From: Candidatus Desantisbacteria bacterium CG2_30_40_21
Lineage (GTDB): Bacteria; UBA9089; CG2-30-40-21
NCBI GenBank assembly: GCA_001873945.1
Contig: MNYI01000125.1
Coordinates: forward strand, 1 to 8,016
Direction of reading: 5' to 3'
DNA length: 8,016 nt
Shown: piece after piece, positions 1-5,508 of the stretch
How the letters are laid out: the number at the start of each line of letters is the position of its first letter
Numbering within the stretch: position 1 is the first letter of the stretch
Notes under the pieces: generated by a model
What the model saw: only the letters and a program-made list of their open reading frames with translations
Told to the model about the DNA's origin: nothing
The model's database searches: none
Program-made: the position numbers and the translations under genes

Positions 1-10
1 ACAATTTTAT

Positions 11-39
11 TTGACATTTTGCTACAATTGTGATAAAAT
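11..39 (+). promoter_or_regulatory. sigma70-type promoter for the PIN toxin-antitoxin pair
   Basis: The -35 element TTGACA (11-16) is a perfect consensus match. A 17-nt spacer separates it from TAAAAT (34-39), a 5/6 match to the -10 element. Transcription would start near 46, giving a leader of about 115 nt before the toxin start at 162. It points toward the toxin gene and no other gene lies between. Both hexamers fall in the arms of an inverted repeat (11-44), so repressor binding there would block polymerase. Inferred from sequence only. Confidence 0.7.
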
Positions 40-44
40 GTCAA
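11..44. repeat. perfect 10-bp inverted repeat overlapping the promoter (candidate operator)
   Basis: TTGACATTTT (11-20) and AAAATGTCAA (35-44) are exact reverse complements separated by 14 nt. The loop itself contains the palindrome ACAATTGT (24-31). The left arm contains the whole -35 element and the right arm contains most of the -10 element. Toxin-antitoxin operons are commonly autorepressed by the complex binding such palindromes, so an operator is the natural reading. Part of the symmetry could simply reflect the complementarity of promoter hexamers. Confidence 0.5.
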
Positions 45-75
45 TATATAGTTTCTGAATATCATTCCAATTTGG

Positions 76-100
76 GTGATATACAGAACTGTATAATCAC
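76..100. repeat. leader inverted repeat TATACAG-AA-CTGTATA
   Basis: TATACAG (80-86) and CTGTATA (89-95) form a perfect 7-bp inverted repeat with a 2-nt centre. An alternative pairing bulges A95 and extends the stem outward with GTGAT (76-80) against ATCAC (96-100), giving 11 paired positions. It lies in the transcribed leader of the toxin pair, about 65 nt before the toxin start. It could be a second operator or an RNA/DNA hairpin. The half-site order (CAG then CTG) is opposite to that of the gammaproteobacterial LexA box, so it is not called as an SOS site. Confidence 0.45.
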
Positions 101-132
101 TTGTTAGGTGTTTGAAATAAACGATATTTTAT

Positions 133-159
133 GTTCAACCGTCACGGAGTAAGTTGAAT
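133..159 (+). promoter_or_regulatory. hairpin presenting the toxin Shine-Dalgarno in its loop
   Basis: TTCAAC (134-139) pairs perfectly with GTTGAA (153-158), and G133 can wobble with T159. The 13-nt loop (140-152) contains GGAG (146-149), the only Shine-Dalgarno-like sequence before the toxin ATG at 162. The linear spacing of 12 nt is longer than usual. Forming the hairpin would alter the effective spacing, so it may tune toxin translation. Six base pairs is a weak stem and this may be chance. Confidence 0.3.
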
Positions 160-161
160 AC

Positions 162-653
162 ATGAAAAAATTTAGTGTATATATAGAAACTTCAATTGTT
201 AGTTACTTAGCGGCTAAGCCAAGCCGAGACTTGCTTACTGCTGCATGTCAGCAAATTACATCTGAATGGTGGGAGAACAAGCGAAACGAATATGATCTCT
301 TCACCTCTGAACTGGTGGTTGCTGAAGCCAGCGCAGGAGATCCAAATGTAGCAGCAAAACGACTTAAGTTACTCCAAGAAGTCTCTGAACTAAAAATTAC
401 TGATGATGTCCGTCAGATAGCTGATACATTGATAGGACAAGGTGCTCTTCCTGATAAAGCCCAAGCTGATGCACTTCATATTGCAACAGCTACTGTTCAT
501 GGCATAGACTACTTACTAACATGGAATTGCCGTCACATTGATAATCCTGCGACGAAACCTTTAGTACGCAAGGTGTGTAGTGCGAAAGGCTACTTGTGCC
601 CAGAAATTTGTACCCCAATCGAAATTATGGAGGTAAGTGAAAATGCAAAATGA
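162..653 (+). CDS. PIN-domain ribonuclease, VapC-like toxin
   Basis: This 163-residue protein fits the PIN-domain family of type II toxin-antitoxin ribonucleases, which cleave RNA using metal ions held by acidic residues. The N terminus VYIETSIVSYL puts Glu9 where many PIN proteins have the first Asp, as is usual in this subfamily. Other likely active-site acids are Glu55 (in ELVVAEASAGD) and Asp103 (in ADALHIATA), followed by the hallmark LLTWNCRHIDN (118-128). The ending CTPIEIM is also typical, so the protein looks full length and intact. It has no signal peptide, so it should be cytoplasmic. The start at 162 follows GGAG at 146-149 with a long 12-nt spacing. The next gene overlaps it by 11 nt, suggesting coupled translation with its probable antitoxin. 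The cellular target cannot be told from sequence. Family assignment is confident; toxin activity is inferred. Confidence 0.88.
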   Translation: MKKFSVYIETSIVSYLAAKPSRDLLTAACQQITSEWWENKRNEYDLFTSELVVAEASAGDPNVAAKRLKLLQEVSELKITDDVRQIADTLIGQGALPDKAQADALHIATATVHGIDYLLTWNCRHIDNPATKPLVRKVCSAKGYLCPEICTPIEIMEVSENAK

Positions 654-837
654 AATTCTATCAGAAGTTTGGCAAAACAGAGATGAATTCGCCAAACGAT
701 ATAATTACGACCTCAACGCAATGGTTGCGATATTGCAAAAGATGGAAAATCATCCCTGGAGTGCTATAGTCGACAGAAGAAAAGAAACACCTATTAAGAA
801 AAATGAACCAGACAGAGTTGGTTGTTTTTATCATTAG
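643..837 (+). CDS. small probable antitoxin partner of the PIN toxin
   Basis: This 64-residue protein starts MQNEILSEVWQNRDEFAKRYNYDLNAM and resembles the small acidic/helical proteins usually encoded just after PIN toxins of this subfamily (pattern E-x-x-x-R-x-E-x-A-x-x-x-NYDL). The ATG at 643 is preferred because GGAGG (629-633) lies 9 nt upstream; the in-frame GTG at 637 would leave only 3 nt. It overlaps the toxin gene by 11 nt. Toxin-first order is the reverse of classical vapBC. The conserved part ends near IVDRRKE. The last 14 residues (KKNEPDRVGCFYH and the residue before) are encoded inside a hairpin repeat that recurs at 921-966, so the tail may have been acquired by repeat insertion or a lost stop codon. 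No DNA-binding domain is recognisable. The antitoxin role is inferred from position and family resemblance. Confidence 0.65.
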   Translation: MQNEILSEVWQNRDEFAKRYNYDLNAMVAILQKMENHPWSAIVDRRKETPIKKNEPDRVGCFYH

Positions 838-839
838 CC
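796..839 (+). repeat. hairpin repeat, copy 1 (terminator-like)
   Basis: This copy starts AAGAAAAATGAACCAGACA and ends with ATTAGCC, and is clearly homologous to copy 2 at 921-966. AACCA (806-810) pairs with TGGTT (819-823). Flanking A-rich and T-rich tracts (AAAAAT and GTTTTT) extend the stem, with one unpaired G at 805. The T-run after the stem would suit a Rho-independent terminator just at the end of the antitoxin gene, but the copy overlaps that gene's last 14 codons and its stop. Weaker homology (GACAGA at 774) seems to extend farther upstream. Confidence 0.6.
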
Positions 840-1068
840 TTACAAGAAAGCGTAAGAAAACAGTCGGGAGTAAGATAGTAATAAAACAAGAAGGACAGAT
901 AACCAGAAAAGAACGCTAACAAGAAAAATGAACCAGACAAGGAGCTGGTTATTTTTATGGTTAGCCGCGTGAAAGGTCAGCGGTTCGGATGCAAGCTCCG
1001 TTAATATCTGATAAATCGAAAGTTCTACAAAGCCAATAAAAATCAATAGTTACGAATGGGGTAAAAAT
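838..1068. other. non-coding spacer between the toxin pair and the insertion sequence
   Basis: No convincing gene is present here. It holds the second hairpin repeat, purine-rich sequence between the copies, and an unassigned stretch (967-1068). AATGGGG (1055-1061) pairs with CCCCATT (1089-1095) across the left end of the insertion sequence, and the pairing continues with AAA/TTT after one bulged T. Short minus-strand frames here read hydrophobic only because the + strand is A-rich. Confidence 0.6.
921..966 (+). repeat. hairpin repeat, copy 2 (terminator-like, attC-like fold)
   Basis: This second copy shares AAGAAAAATGAACCAGACA (921-939) with copy 1. AACCAG (931-936) pairs with CTGGTT (945-950) around an 8-nt loop. 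AAAAAT (924-929) pairs with ATTTTT (951-956), leaving G930 bulged. Outside the repeat, GCTAAC (915-920) pairs with GTTAGC (960-965). The result is an 18-bp interrupted stem. It could be a bidirectional Rho-independent terminator. The outer boxes, inner stem and single bulged base also recall the layout of an integron attC site, but the box sequences fit that consensus only partly. Confidence 0.6.
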
Positions 1069-1080
1069 GAGAGCGTTGCA
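1069..1080 (+). repeat. left terminal inverted repeat of the insertion sequence
   Basis: GAGAGCGTTGCA matches the right end as an exact reverse complement over 12 bp, then becomes imperfect inward. The 12 bp sit in the loop of a potential stem formed by AATGGGG (1055-1061) and CCCCATT (1089-1095). Confidence 0.75.
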
Positions 1081-1190
1081 AATACTTTCCCCATTTAATA
1101 AGGGTTTGAATAATTTCAGTAAAATAAAACTTGCCAAAAGGCTTAAAAAGGCATGTTTTGCCTACTTGACAATATTTGTAAAAATAATAG

Positions 1191-1219
1191 TTGCAATATT
1201 CATCGATATAAGATAAAAT
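1191..1219 (+). promoter_or_regulatory. candidate transposase promoter
   Basis: TTGCAA (1191-1196, 4/6 match) and TAAAAT (1214-1219, 5/6 match) are separated by 17 nt. Transcription would start near 1226, just before a C-rich stretch and a 9-bp hairpin in the transposase leader. A perfect TTGACA at 1166-1171 lies upstream but has no good -10 element at normal spacing. Confidence 0.4.
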
Positions 1220-1229
1220 ATAAGTAAGC

Positions 1230-1292
1230 CCCCTCTTTGTAGAGATATTGCCTTGCAACATCTCTACAGTTATCTTTTCTTTTGGGGAGGGG
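1230..1292 (+). promoter_or_regulatory. transposase leader: hairpin plus anti-Shine-Dalgarno pairing
   Basis: TGTAGAGAT (1238-1246) and ATCTCTACA (1260-1268) form a perfect 9-bp stem with a 13-nt loop. Outside this stem, CCCCTC (1230-1235) is complementary to GAGGGG (1287-1292), which is the core of the transposase Shine-Dalgarno sequence. Three U-G wobbles can continue the pairing. Together they could fold so that the ribosome site is closed, limiting transposase synthesis. Keeping transposase translation low is a known strategy of insertion sequences; its use here is inferred from base complementarity. Confidence 0.45.
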
Positions 1293-1295
1293 AAA

Positions 1296-2948
1296 ATGGA
1301 TATGGAGAGATTAAAGGTTGAGAAAAATAATGACCAATTTCGTATATTAGCAAAAGAAATTAGGACAGGTTGGTTCCCTGATACTGATTCAAACCGAAAG
1401 GCAATAGTAATATTTTCACGGTCTCTGGAGGATAAGAAAGGTAAACCGTTGTATACCTACAAAGAGCTTTCCAAAATAGTAGGGAGTGAAAATCGGCAAG
1501 CTGCCAGTAATCATGTGGAACATTTTTATGCTTATGGTAAGAGTATATCTACATTTTTGACTCGTCGTCGCAAGGTAGATGCAGAAGTAGTAGAGACCGT
1601 ACTTAACAAGTTGAGAGATAAACCCTTATCGCAAGTTGATGAATTGTGCGTAGCTGTAAACAAGCATCTTGGACGAAATGATTTAACGAAAATGAATATC
1701 TCTGCAACATTAGAGCAAATACCGTTCGCATCATTACGGCAAGTGTTGTACAACCAATTGTCTGATGGGAAGTTGCATTACAAGGAGGAATATCTTTTTC
1801 AAGAGATGATGAACAATCTCAGCTTAAAAGATAGTGACAGAGGTACTACCTTCAAACAAGCAGGTATTGTGTTACCTGAATTCACAGGGATGACAGTCTC
1901 AGATCCAACAGCAATACGGAGTTTATTAAGCCCTAATACCACATTATCTTCTATTGAAAACTCACTTCAGTGGATATGTTTGGTAATGGCATTGTATTAT
2001 CATGGGATTTCGTTATCCGTGTTGAGTCGTTGGTTTAATGTTCATAAGACTACAGTACTTCGGTGGATATTTGGGTTAGGCTTGCAGATTTGGCCAATAG
2101 TTCATGAGTGGATACGGAAACAGGTTCAGACAAAAATTGTCTGTATAGATGAGAAGTGGCTAAAGATACGAGGGAAATGGTATTATTGGTTTGTAGTTAT
2201 GGATGTGGGGACAGGTTTGCCAATTTTAACCTCGTTATTAGATTCACGAGGGGAATGGGCATGTCGGTGGATAGGTTGGCAATTGAAGAAAATAGGTCAA
2301 ATACCAAAGGCATTCATCACAGATGGAATGGCAGCATATTCATATCTCAAAGAAATGTTAGGAGAAGGAGTTATACATTTGTTGTGCCATTTTCATTATC
2401 AACAAGCTACCAGTCGATGGATTAAATATCACTTCAAGGGGAATGGAGATAAGGAAGCAGAACAACTCATTAAAGAGCGAAAAAAAGAGTTGAAGAATGT
2501 CCTGCAAACCACTGACAAACGAACGGTCAAACGCCGATTTGAGAAACTCAAAGCAAACGAAGAGATATTAGAGGTAGGAAAATGGGTTGATAACACAGAG
2601 AAAGTATTACCAAAGCTACTGCCGGCTATTGGGAGCAAGAAATTCCCCAAAACTAACAATGCCATAGAACGGTTCTTTAGGAATTTTAACCAGTTTTACA
2701 AAAAAAGATGCGGTTTTTCTTCATGTGTTAGTGCGAAGCGAGAACTCATATGCTTTTTGGTGATGTATTTATTTGTCAGGCAGCCATGCACGGGGAAGGC
2801 TCCACTTGAAATAATTATGCCCCAAGTATGTAATATGCCCTTCTACAAAATAATAAATGATCCGCTAAATTGTCTCTTGGGGCTCCAAAATGTCAAGCAA
2901 TACGGAAGCATGGCAAAAAATAGGGTTAAACAATGCTTAAGAGTGTAG
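1296..2948 (+). CDS. DDE transposase of the insertion sequence
   Basis: This 550-residue protein cuts and joins DNA at the element's inverted repeats. The N-terminal region (about 20-190) is not recognised. A helix-turn-helix follows at about 237-258 (SLSVLSRWFNVHKTTVLRW). The RNase H-like catalytic domain shows Asp285 in VCIDEKW, Asp343 in FITDGMAAY and Glu458 in NNAIERFFRNF. A CHFH motif (364-367) and a charged helical insertion lie between the second Asp and the Glu, as in IS256/Mutator-type enzymes. A more distant relation to IS6-type enzymes is possible. The start at 1296 has GGAGG (1286-1290) 5 nt upstream; an in-frame ATG at 1248 lies in a hairpin loop without a ribosome site. The frame is uninterrupted and all three catalytic acids are present, so the enzyme looks functional. 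Its role as a transposase is confident; family placement is not. Confidence 0.88.
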   Translation: MDMERLKVEKNNDQFRILAKEIRTGWFPDTDSNRKAIVIFSRSLEDKKGKPLYTYKELSKIVGSENRQAASNHVEHFYAYGKSISTFLTRRRKVDAEVVETVLNKLRDKPLSQVDELCVAVNKHLGRNDLTKMNISATLEQIPFASLRQVLYNQLSDGKLHYKEEYLFQEMMNNLSLKDSDRGTTFKQAGIVLPEFTGMTVSDPTAIRSLLSPNTTLSSIENSLQWICLVMALYYHGISLSVLSRWFNVHKTTVLRWIFGLGLQIWPIVHEWIRKQVQTKIVCIDEKWLKIRGKWYYWFVVMDVGTGLPILTSLLDSRGEWACRWIGWQLKKIGQIPKAFITDGMAAYSYLKEMLGEGVIHLLCHFHYQQATSRWIKYHFKGNGDKEAEQLIKERKKELKNVLQTTDKRTVKRRFEKLKANEEILEVGKWVDNTEKVLPKLLPAIGSKKFPKTNNAIERFFRNFNQFYKKRCGFSSCVSAKRELICFLVMYLFVRQPCTGKAPLEIIMPQVCNMPFYKIINDPLNCLLGLQNVKQYGSMAKNRVKQCLRV

Positions 2949-2966
2949 ATATGGCGGAGAGGGCTA

Positions 2967-2978
2967 TGCAACGCTCTC
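2967..2978 (-). repeat. right terminal inverted repeat of the insertion sequence
   Basis: TGCAACGCTCTC is the exact reverse complement of the left end and begins 18 nt after the transposase stop codon. CTCTCC (2974-2979) can also pair with GGAGAG (2956-2961), so this end may form a local hairpin. Confidence 0.75.
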
Positions 2979-3011
2979 CTCAAAAAAAAAGAAAAATTTT
3001 ACATTTTTCTC

Positions 3012-3040
3012 TTGACAAATTCCAGATTATAGCGTATATT
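3012..3040 (+). promoter_or_regulatory. strong sigma70-type promoter of the PEP-CTERM/exosortase locus
   Basis: TTGACA (3012-3017) is a perfect -35 match and TATATT (3035-3040) a 5/6 -10 match at exactly 17-nt spacing. The start would be near 3047, leaving a leader of about 93 nt. The -35 lies 33 nt past the insertion sequence, outside its inverted repeat, so the promoter probably belongs to the locus rather than the element. An 8-bp A/T inverted repeat (AGAAAAAT at 2990, ATTTTTCT at 3003) lies directly upstream. No sigma54-type GG/GC element was seen. Confidence 0.7.
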
Positions 3041-3064
3041 AGATAGTATGAAAGTAAAGATTGG

Positions 3065-3087
3065 TTCACTTCATTAATTTGAGTGAA
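3065..3087 (+). promoter_or_regulatory. small hairpin in the PEP-CTERM gene leader
   Basis: TTCACT (3065-3070) pairs with AGTGAA (3082-3087). CA (3072-3073) can also pair with TG (3080-3081) if T3071 is bulged. It lies between the predicted transcription start and the ribosome site. It is a weak structure; a protein-binding dyad or chance are equally likely. Confidence 0.25.
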
Positions 3088-3139
3088 TTTTAGATAAAAG
3101 TAGTGTAGTTATTTTTTTAGATTAAGGAGGAATAAGACA

Positions 3140-4015
3140 ATGAAAAAGTTATTAACATTAATGGTCGCAGGACTGTTGTGCTGGGCATCTCAGGTTTCAG
3201 CCACAACAATTACTTTGGATAATGGAACAGTTAAATATATAATTAATGAAACAGGTGTAGTGGATGCTGGGTTTTCAGCAGGACCAGATACATTAAATCT
3301 GTTCAATATAACCGTATATTATACCTATTCAGGCGTAGAAGGGCATGTAACATTGGGTGATGCTCCTACTTCTTACGATGGTAGTGCTGCTAATAGTAAT
3401 GGTTATGATGGTAAACAATATAGGTTTGCGACATTAAAGACTATCGGTGGCAAGGATGCTGCTTTGGAAGCAAAGTATTGCTTGCAAGCTGGTAAGAGAT
3501 ATCTGGATATAAGATATTCTCTATGGTTGCCAGAGGCTGGTCCTGTTACTATAACTGGTGTACGGAGTTATCAGACAATGCAGACTATAAGTGGTAATCT
3601 GAGAACAAGTGTAGAGTCCCCAGTTAGTGCATGGCAGTCAATAAATGATAAGGATATAAATGTATGGACTGCAGGGGCTGGTTGGACTGTTCCAAATAGG
3701 GTTTTGTATGGGGGACAAGTAGGATTTATTTCTCGTGTGCCGAATGATGATTATATGGGTAACACTATAGCTGCGGTAAATGCTGCTATTGCAAGTGATA
3801 ATTTATCCAATACAGTAGTATCCACAGCTGACAATGCTGGTGCGTTATGTATGAGAGTGCCTACAAAGACATCCCCTCTTTCAGATCCTGATGTTCCAGG
3901 TACTTTCTATGTTGAGTCCAGACTTGAAGTGGTTCCAGAACCATGCACTATGGGCTTGATGTTGGCTGGTTTGGCTGGATTAGGTGTGATGAGAAGAAGA
4001 AATGGAAAGGCTTAG
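3140..4015 (+). CDS. secreted PEP-CTERM sorting domain protein
   Basis: This 291-residue protein is an exosortase substrate. The N terminus is a classic signal peptide (MKK, hydrophobic core to about residue 17, then QVSA) with likely cleavage after Ala21. The C terminus is a full PEP-CTERM signal: VPEP (265-268), a hydrophobic segment (about 270-284) and the basic tail RRRNGKA. Known PEP-CTERM proteins are exported, held in the inner membrane by this helix, then cut and released or transferred by exosortase. The central region, rich in Thr, Gly, Asn and Ser with likely beta structure, matches no domain I recognise, so its role outside the cell is unknown. The start is supported by AAGGAGG (3124-3130) at 9-nt spacing. 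It has its own strong promoter, and a probable exosortase is encoded three genes downstream. A Cys directly follows the PEP motif. Confidence 0.9.
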   Translation: MKKLLTLMVAGLLCWASQVSATTITLDNGTVKYIINETGVVDAGFSAGPDTLNLFNITVYYTYSGVEGHVTLGDAPTSYDGSAANSNGYDGKQYRFATLKTIGGKDAALEAKYCLQAGKRYLDIRYSLWLPEAGPVTITGVRSYQTMQTISGNLRTSVESPVSAWQSINDKDINVWTAGAGWTVPNRVLYGGQVGFISRVPNDDYMGNTIAAVNAAIASDNLSNTVVSTADNAGALCMRVPTKTSPLSDPDVPGTFYVESRLEVVPEPCTMGLMLAGLAGLGVMRRRNGKA

Positions 4016-4082
4016 AGTTGGTGTTGTTAAGAAGATAACCGATTCTACATACTATTAAGGAAAGATGAAGAAGTGAAAGAAA

Positions 4083-4123
4083 ATATCAAGAGCCGGCTAC
4101 TTTTTGTGGTCGGCTCTTGATAT
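4083..4123 (+). terminator. very stable 18-bp hairpin between the PEP-CTERM and TPR genes
   Basis: ATATCAAGAGCCG (4083-4095) and CGGCTCTTGATAT (4111-4123) pair perfectly over 13 bp. GCTAC (4096-4100) with GTGGT (4106-4110) adds five more pairs, two of them G-U, closed by a TTTTT loop. No T-run follows the stem, so it is not a classical Rho-independent terminator. It ends 5 nt before the ribosome site of the TPR gene. It may protect the 3' end of the abundant substrate message, attenuate readthrough, or be a copy of an intergenic palindromic repeat. Confidence 0.55.
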
Positions 4124-4142
4124 GTAAAGAGGAGAAAAAAAT

Positions 4143-5468
4143 ATGTTTATCAAGTTTGCTTTAATCTTATTGTTTCTTGTTGCTCAGGTGCCTATTGGAC
4201 AGCAGGTAGACAGCAAAGGAGTTCAATTACAGGATAATAAGAAGGTGCTTGAGGTTGTAGAAAAAGCTGAAAGAGAAGTGGTTAAAAGCCCTACCTCTTC
4301 AGAGGCTCATTATAATCTTGGGTTTACCTATTTTAAGGCAGGTTTGGTTCAAAAGGCTGAGGAATCGTTTAAAAAAGCGTTATCGATTAAACCTGATTAT
4401 GTAGATGTCTTAATTATACTTGCCCAAATAGAGGCTAATAAAAAGAATTTTGATTCAGCCAGAGAATTGGCTCAAAAGGCAAGAAAAGTATCGCCCAATG
4501 ATGCGAGAGTGTATGGTGTTTTAGGTGGAATATCGCTTTCTTTGGGAGAGATTGTTCTGGCTGAAGAAAATTTTGAAAAAGCAATAAAACTTGATCCCAA
4601 TCTCCCTGATGTCCATTTTAATCTGGCTAATATCTATGAGGCAAGGGGGAAGTTTTCAGAATCTTTGAAAGAGTATCAAAGAGTAGGTGAAATAGAGCCC
4701 GGCAACATGGAGTCTCGATATAAAAGTGCTATTATATATGTAAAATTAGGACAATATGAAGAAGCTAAAAAAAAGCTTCATGAATGCTTAAAAACAACAA
4801 CAAGTAATCCTGTGATTTATGATACCCTTGGGGCTATTTATATCAGAGAAGGAAATGAGGAGAAGTCATTAAAATACTTTAAGGAGGCTGTAAGGATTAA
4901 TCCACAATATATTCCGGGCTATGAACACTTGGGTGATCTTTATGGTACAAAAAAGGAATACGCTAAGGCTATAGAATCATACAGAAAGGCTTGTGAATTA
5001 AATCCAAATGCACCTGTTGTTCGCTTGAAATTGGGGATGTTATTTGAATCCAACAAGATGTATAAAGAGGCCGTAAAAGAGTATGAAAAGGTTATTTCTC
5101 TTGCACCTAAATCTGGTATAGCCTATAATAATTTAGCATATTTGTTGGTAGAACAAAAAATAAATCCAAAAAAGGCAATAGAATTAGCCCAAAAGGCAAA
5201 GGAGCTACTGCCAGAGAATCCAGGCATATTAGATACATTGGGTTGGGTTTATTGTCAAAACAAGATGTATAAAAAAGCTATTAAAAATTTAGAAATGGCA
5301 AGCAAAAAGATGCCAAAAGAGACAATGGTTTTTTATCATTTAGGAGTAGCTTATGCTGAGAATAAAGAGAATCAAAAGGCATTGGGTGCCTTGAATCGCG
5401 CTCTTCAGTTGGATCCTGGGTTTAATGGGGCAGATGAGGCAAGAAAACTGATTAAGAGATTGAAATAG
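4143..5468 (+). CDS. exported TPR-repeat protein of the exosortase locus
   Basis: This 441-residue protein has a hydrophobic N-terminal segment (MFIKFALILLFLVAQVPIG) that should be a signal peptide or membrane anchor. No lipobox cysteine is present, so it does not look like a lipoprotein. From about residue 50 to 430 it is almost entirely tetratricopeptide repeats. I count eleven, each about 34 residues with LG-x-x-Y and A-x-x-x-F/Y-x-x-A-x-x-L-x-P features. TPR superhelices bind other proteins. The late repeats (LAYLLVEQKINPKKAIELAQKA, then DTLGWVY) resemble TPR proteins that accompany exosortase loci (PrsT-like), but this one is shorter and lacks a lipid anchor, so no symbol is given. GAGGAG (4129-4134) supports the ATG at 4143. 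The next gene begins 40 nt after its stop. A scaffold role in the envelope is inferred. Confidence 0.85.
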   Translation: MFIKFALILLFLVAQVPIGQQVDSKGVQLQDNKKVLEVVEKAEREVVKSPTSSEAHYNLGFTYFKAGLVQKAEESFKKALSIKPDYVDVLIILAQIEANKKNFDSARELAQKARKVSPNDARVYGVLGGISLSLGEIVLAEENFEKAIKLDPNLPDVHFNLANIYEARGKFSESLKEYQRVGEIEPGNMESRYKSAIIYVKLGQYEEAKKKLHECLKTTTSNPVIYDTLGAIYIREGNEEKSLKYFKEAVRINPQYIPGYEHLGDLYGTKKEYAKAIESYRKACELNPNAPVVRLKLGMLFESNKMYKEAVKEYEKVISLAPKSGIAYNNLAYLLVEQKINPKKAIELAQKAKELLPENPGILDTLGWVYCQNKMYKKAIKNLEMASKKMPKETMVFYHLGVAYAENKENQKALGALNRALQLDPGFNGADEARKLIKRLK

Positions 5469-5508
5469 TTTTGAATCCTATTATGTCTAATTACAGGAGG
5501 TAGTTCTT

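Larger units (their letters stand above)
1069..2978 (+). mobile_element. complete insertion sequence, about 1.9 kb, DDE transposase
   Basis: The element is bounded by GAGAGCGTTGCA (1069-1080) and its exact reverse complement TGCAACGCTCTC (2967-2978), spans 1910 bp and carries one intact transposase gene. It lies between the toxin pair and the promoter of the exosortase locus, ending 33 nt before the -35 element there. No matching target duplication is visible immediately outside: the left side ends GGGGTAAAAAT and the right side begins CTCAAAAAAAAA, both low-complexity. The exact ends could therefore be off by a few bases. The IS family is not assigned; the catalytic layout is closest to IS256/Mutator-type elements. 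The intact frame and perfect repeats suggest recent activity. Confidence 0.8.

Noticed and set aside
80..95. LexA/SOS box
   Set aside because: The half-sites are CAG then CTG, the reverse of the CTG-N10-CAG order, and the spacing is wrong.
637..639. GTG as the antitoxin start
   Set aside because: GGAGG at 629-633 would be only 3 nt away, whereas the ATG at 643 has 9-nt spacing.
963..1000. Possible tRNA remnant around GGTTCGGATGC
   Set aside because: The sequence resembles a T-loop, but no 5-bp T-stem, acceptor stem or anticodon arm can be drawn.
840..1046. Minus-strand frame coding a hydrophobic 68-residue peptide
   Set aside because: It is the antisense reading of A-rich hairpin repeats; hydrophobicity follows from T-rich codons, and there is no ribosome site or family resemblance.
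1150..1162. Minus-strand terminator-like GGCA/TGCC hairpin followed by T residues in antisense
   Set aside because: The stem is only 4-5 bp and no minus-strand gene exists to terminate.
1248..1250. Upstream ATG as the transposase start
   Set aside because: It lies in the loop of a perfect hairpin with no Shine-Dalgarno; the ATG at 1296 has GGAGG 5 nt before it.
1043..1261. Minus-strand frame of 72 residues across the left end of the insertion sequence
   Set aside because: It spans the terminal inverted repeat and the transposase promoter region, has atypical composition and no recognisable domain.
2960..3139. Sigma54 promoter of the type found at some PEP-CTERM genes
   Set aside because: No GG/GC pair at -24/-12 spacing was seen; a strong sigma70-type promoter is present instead.
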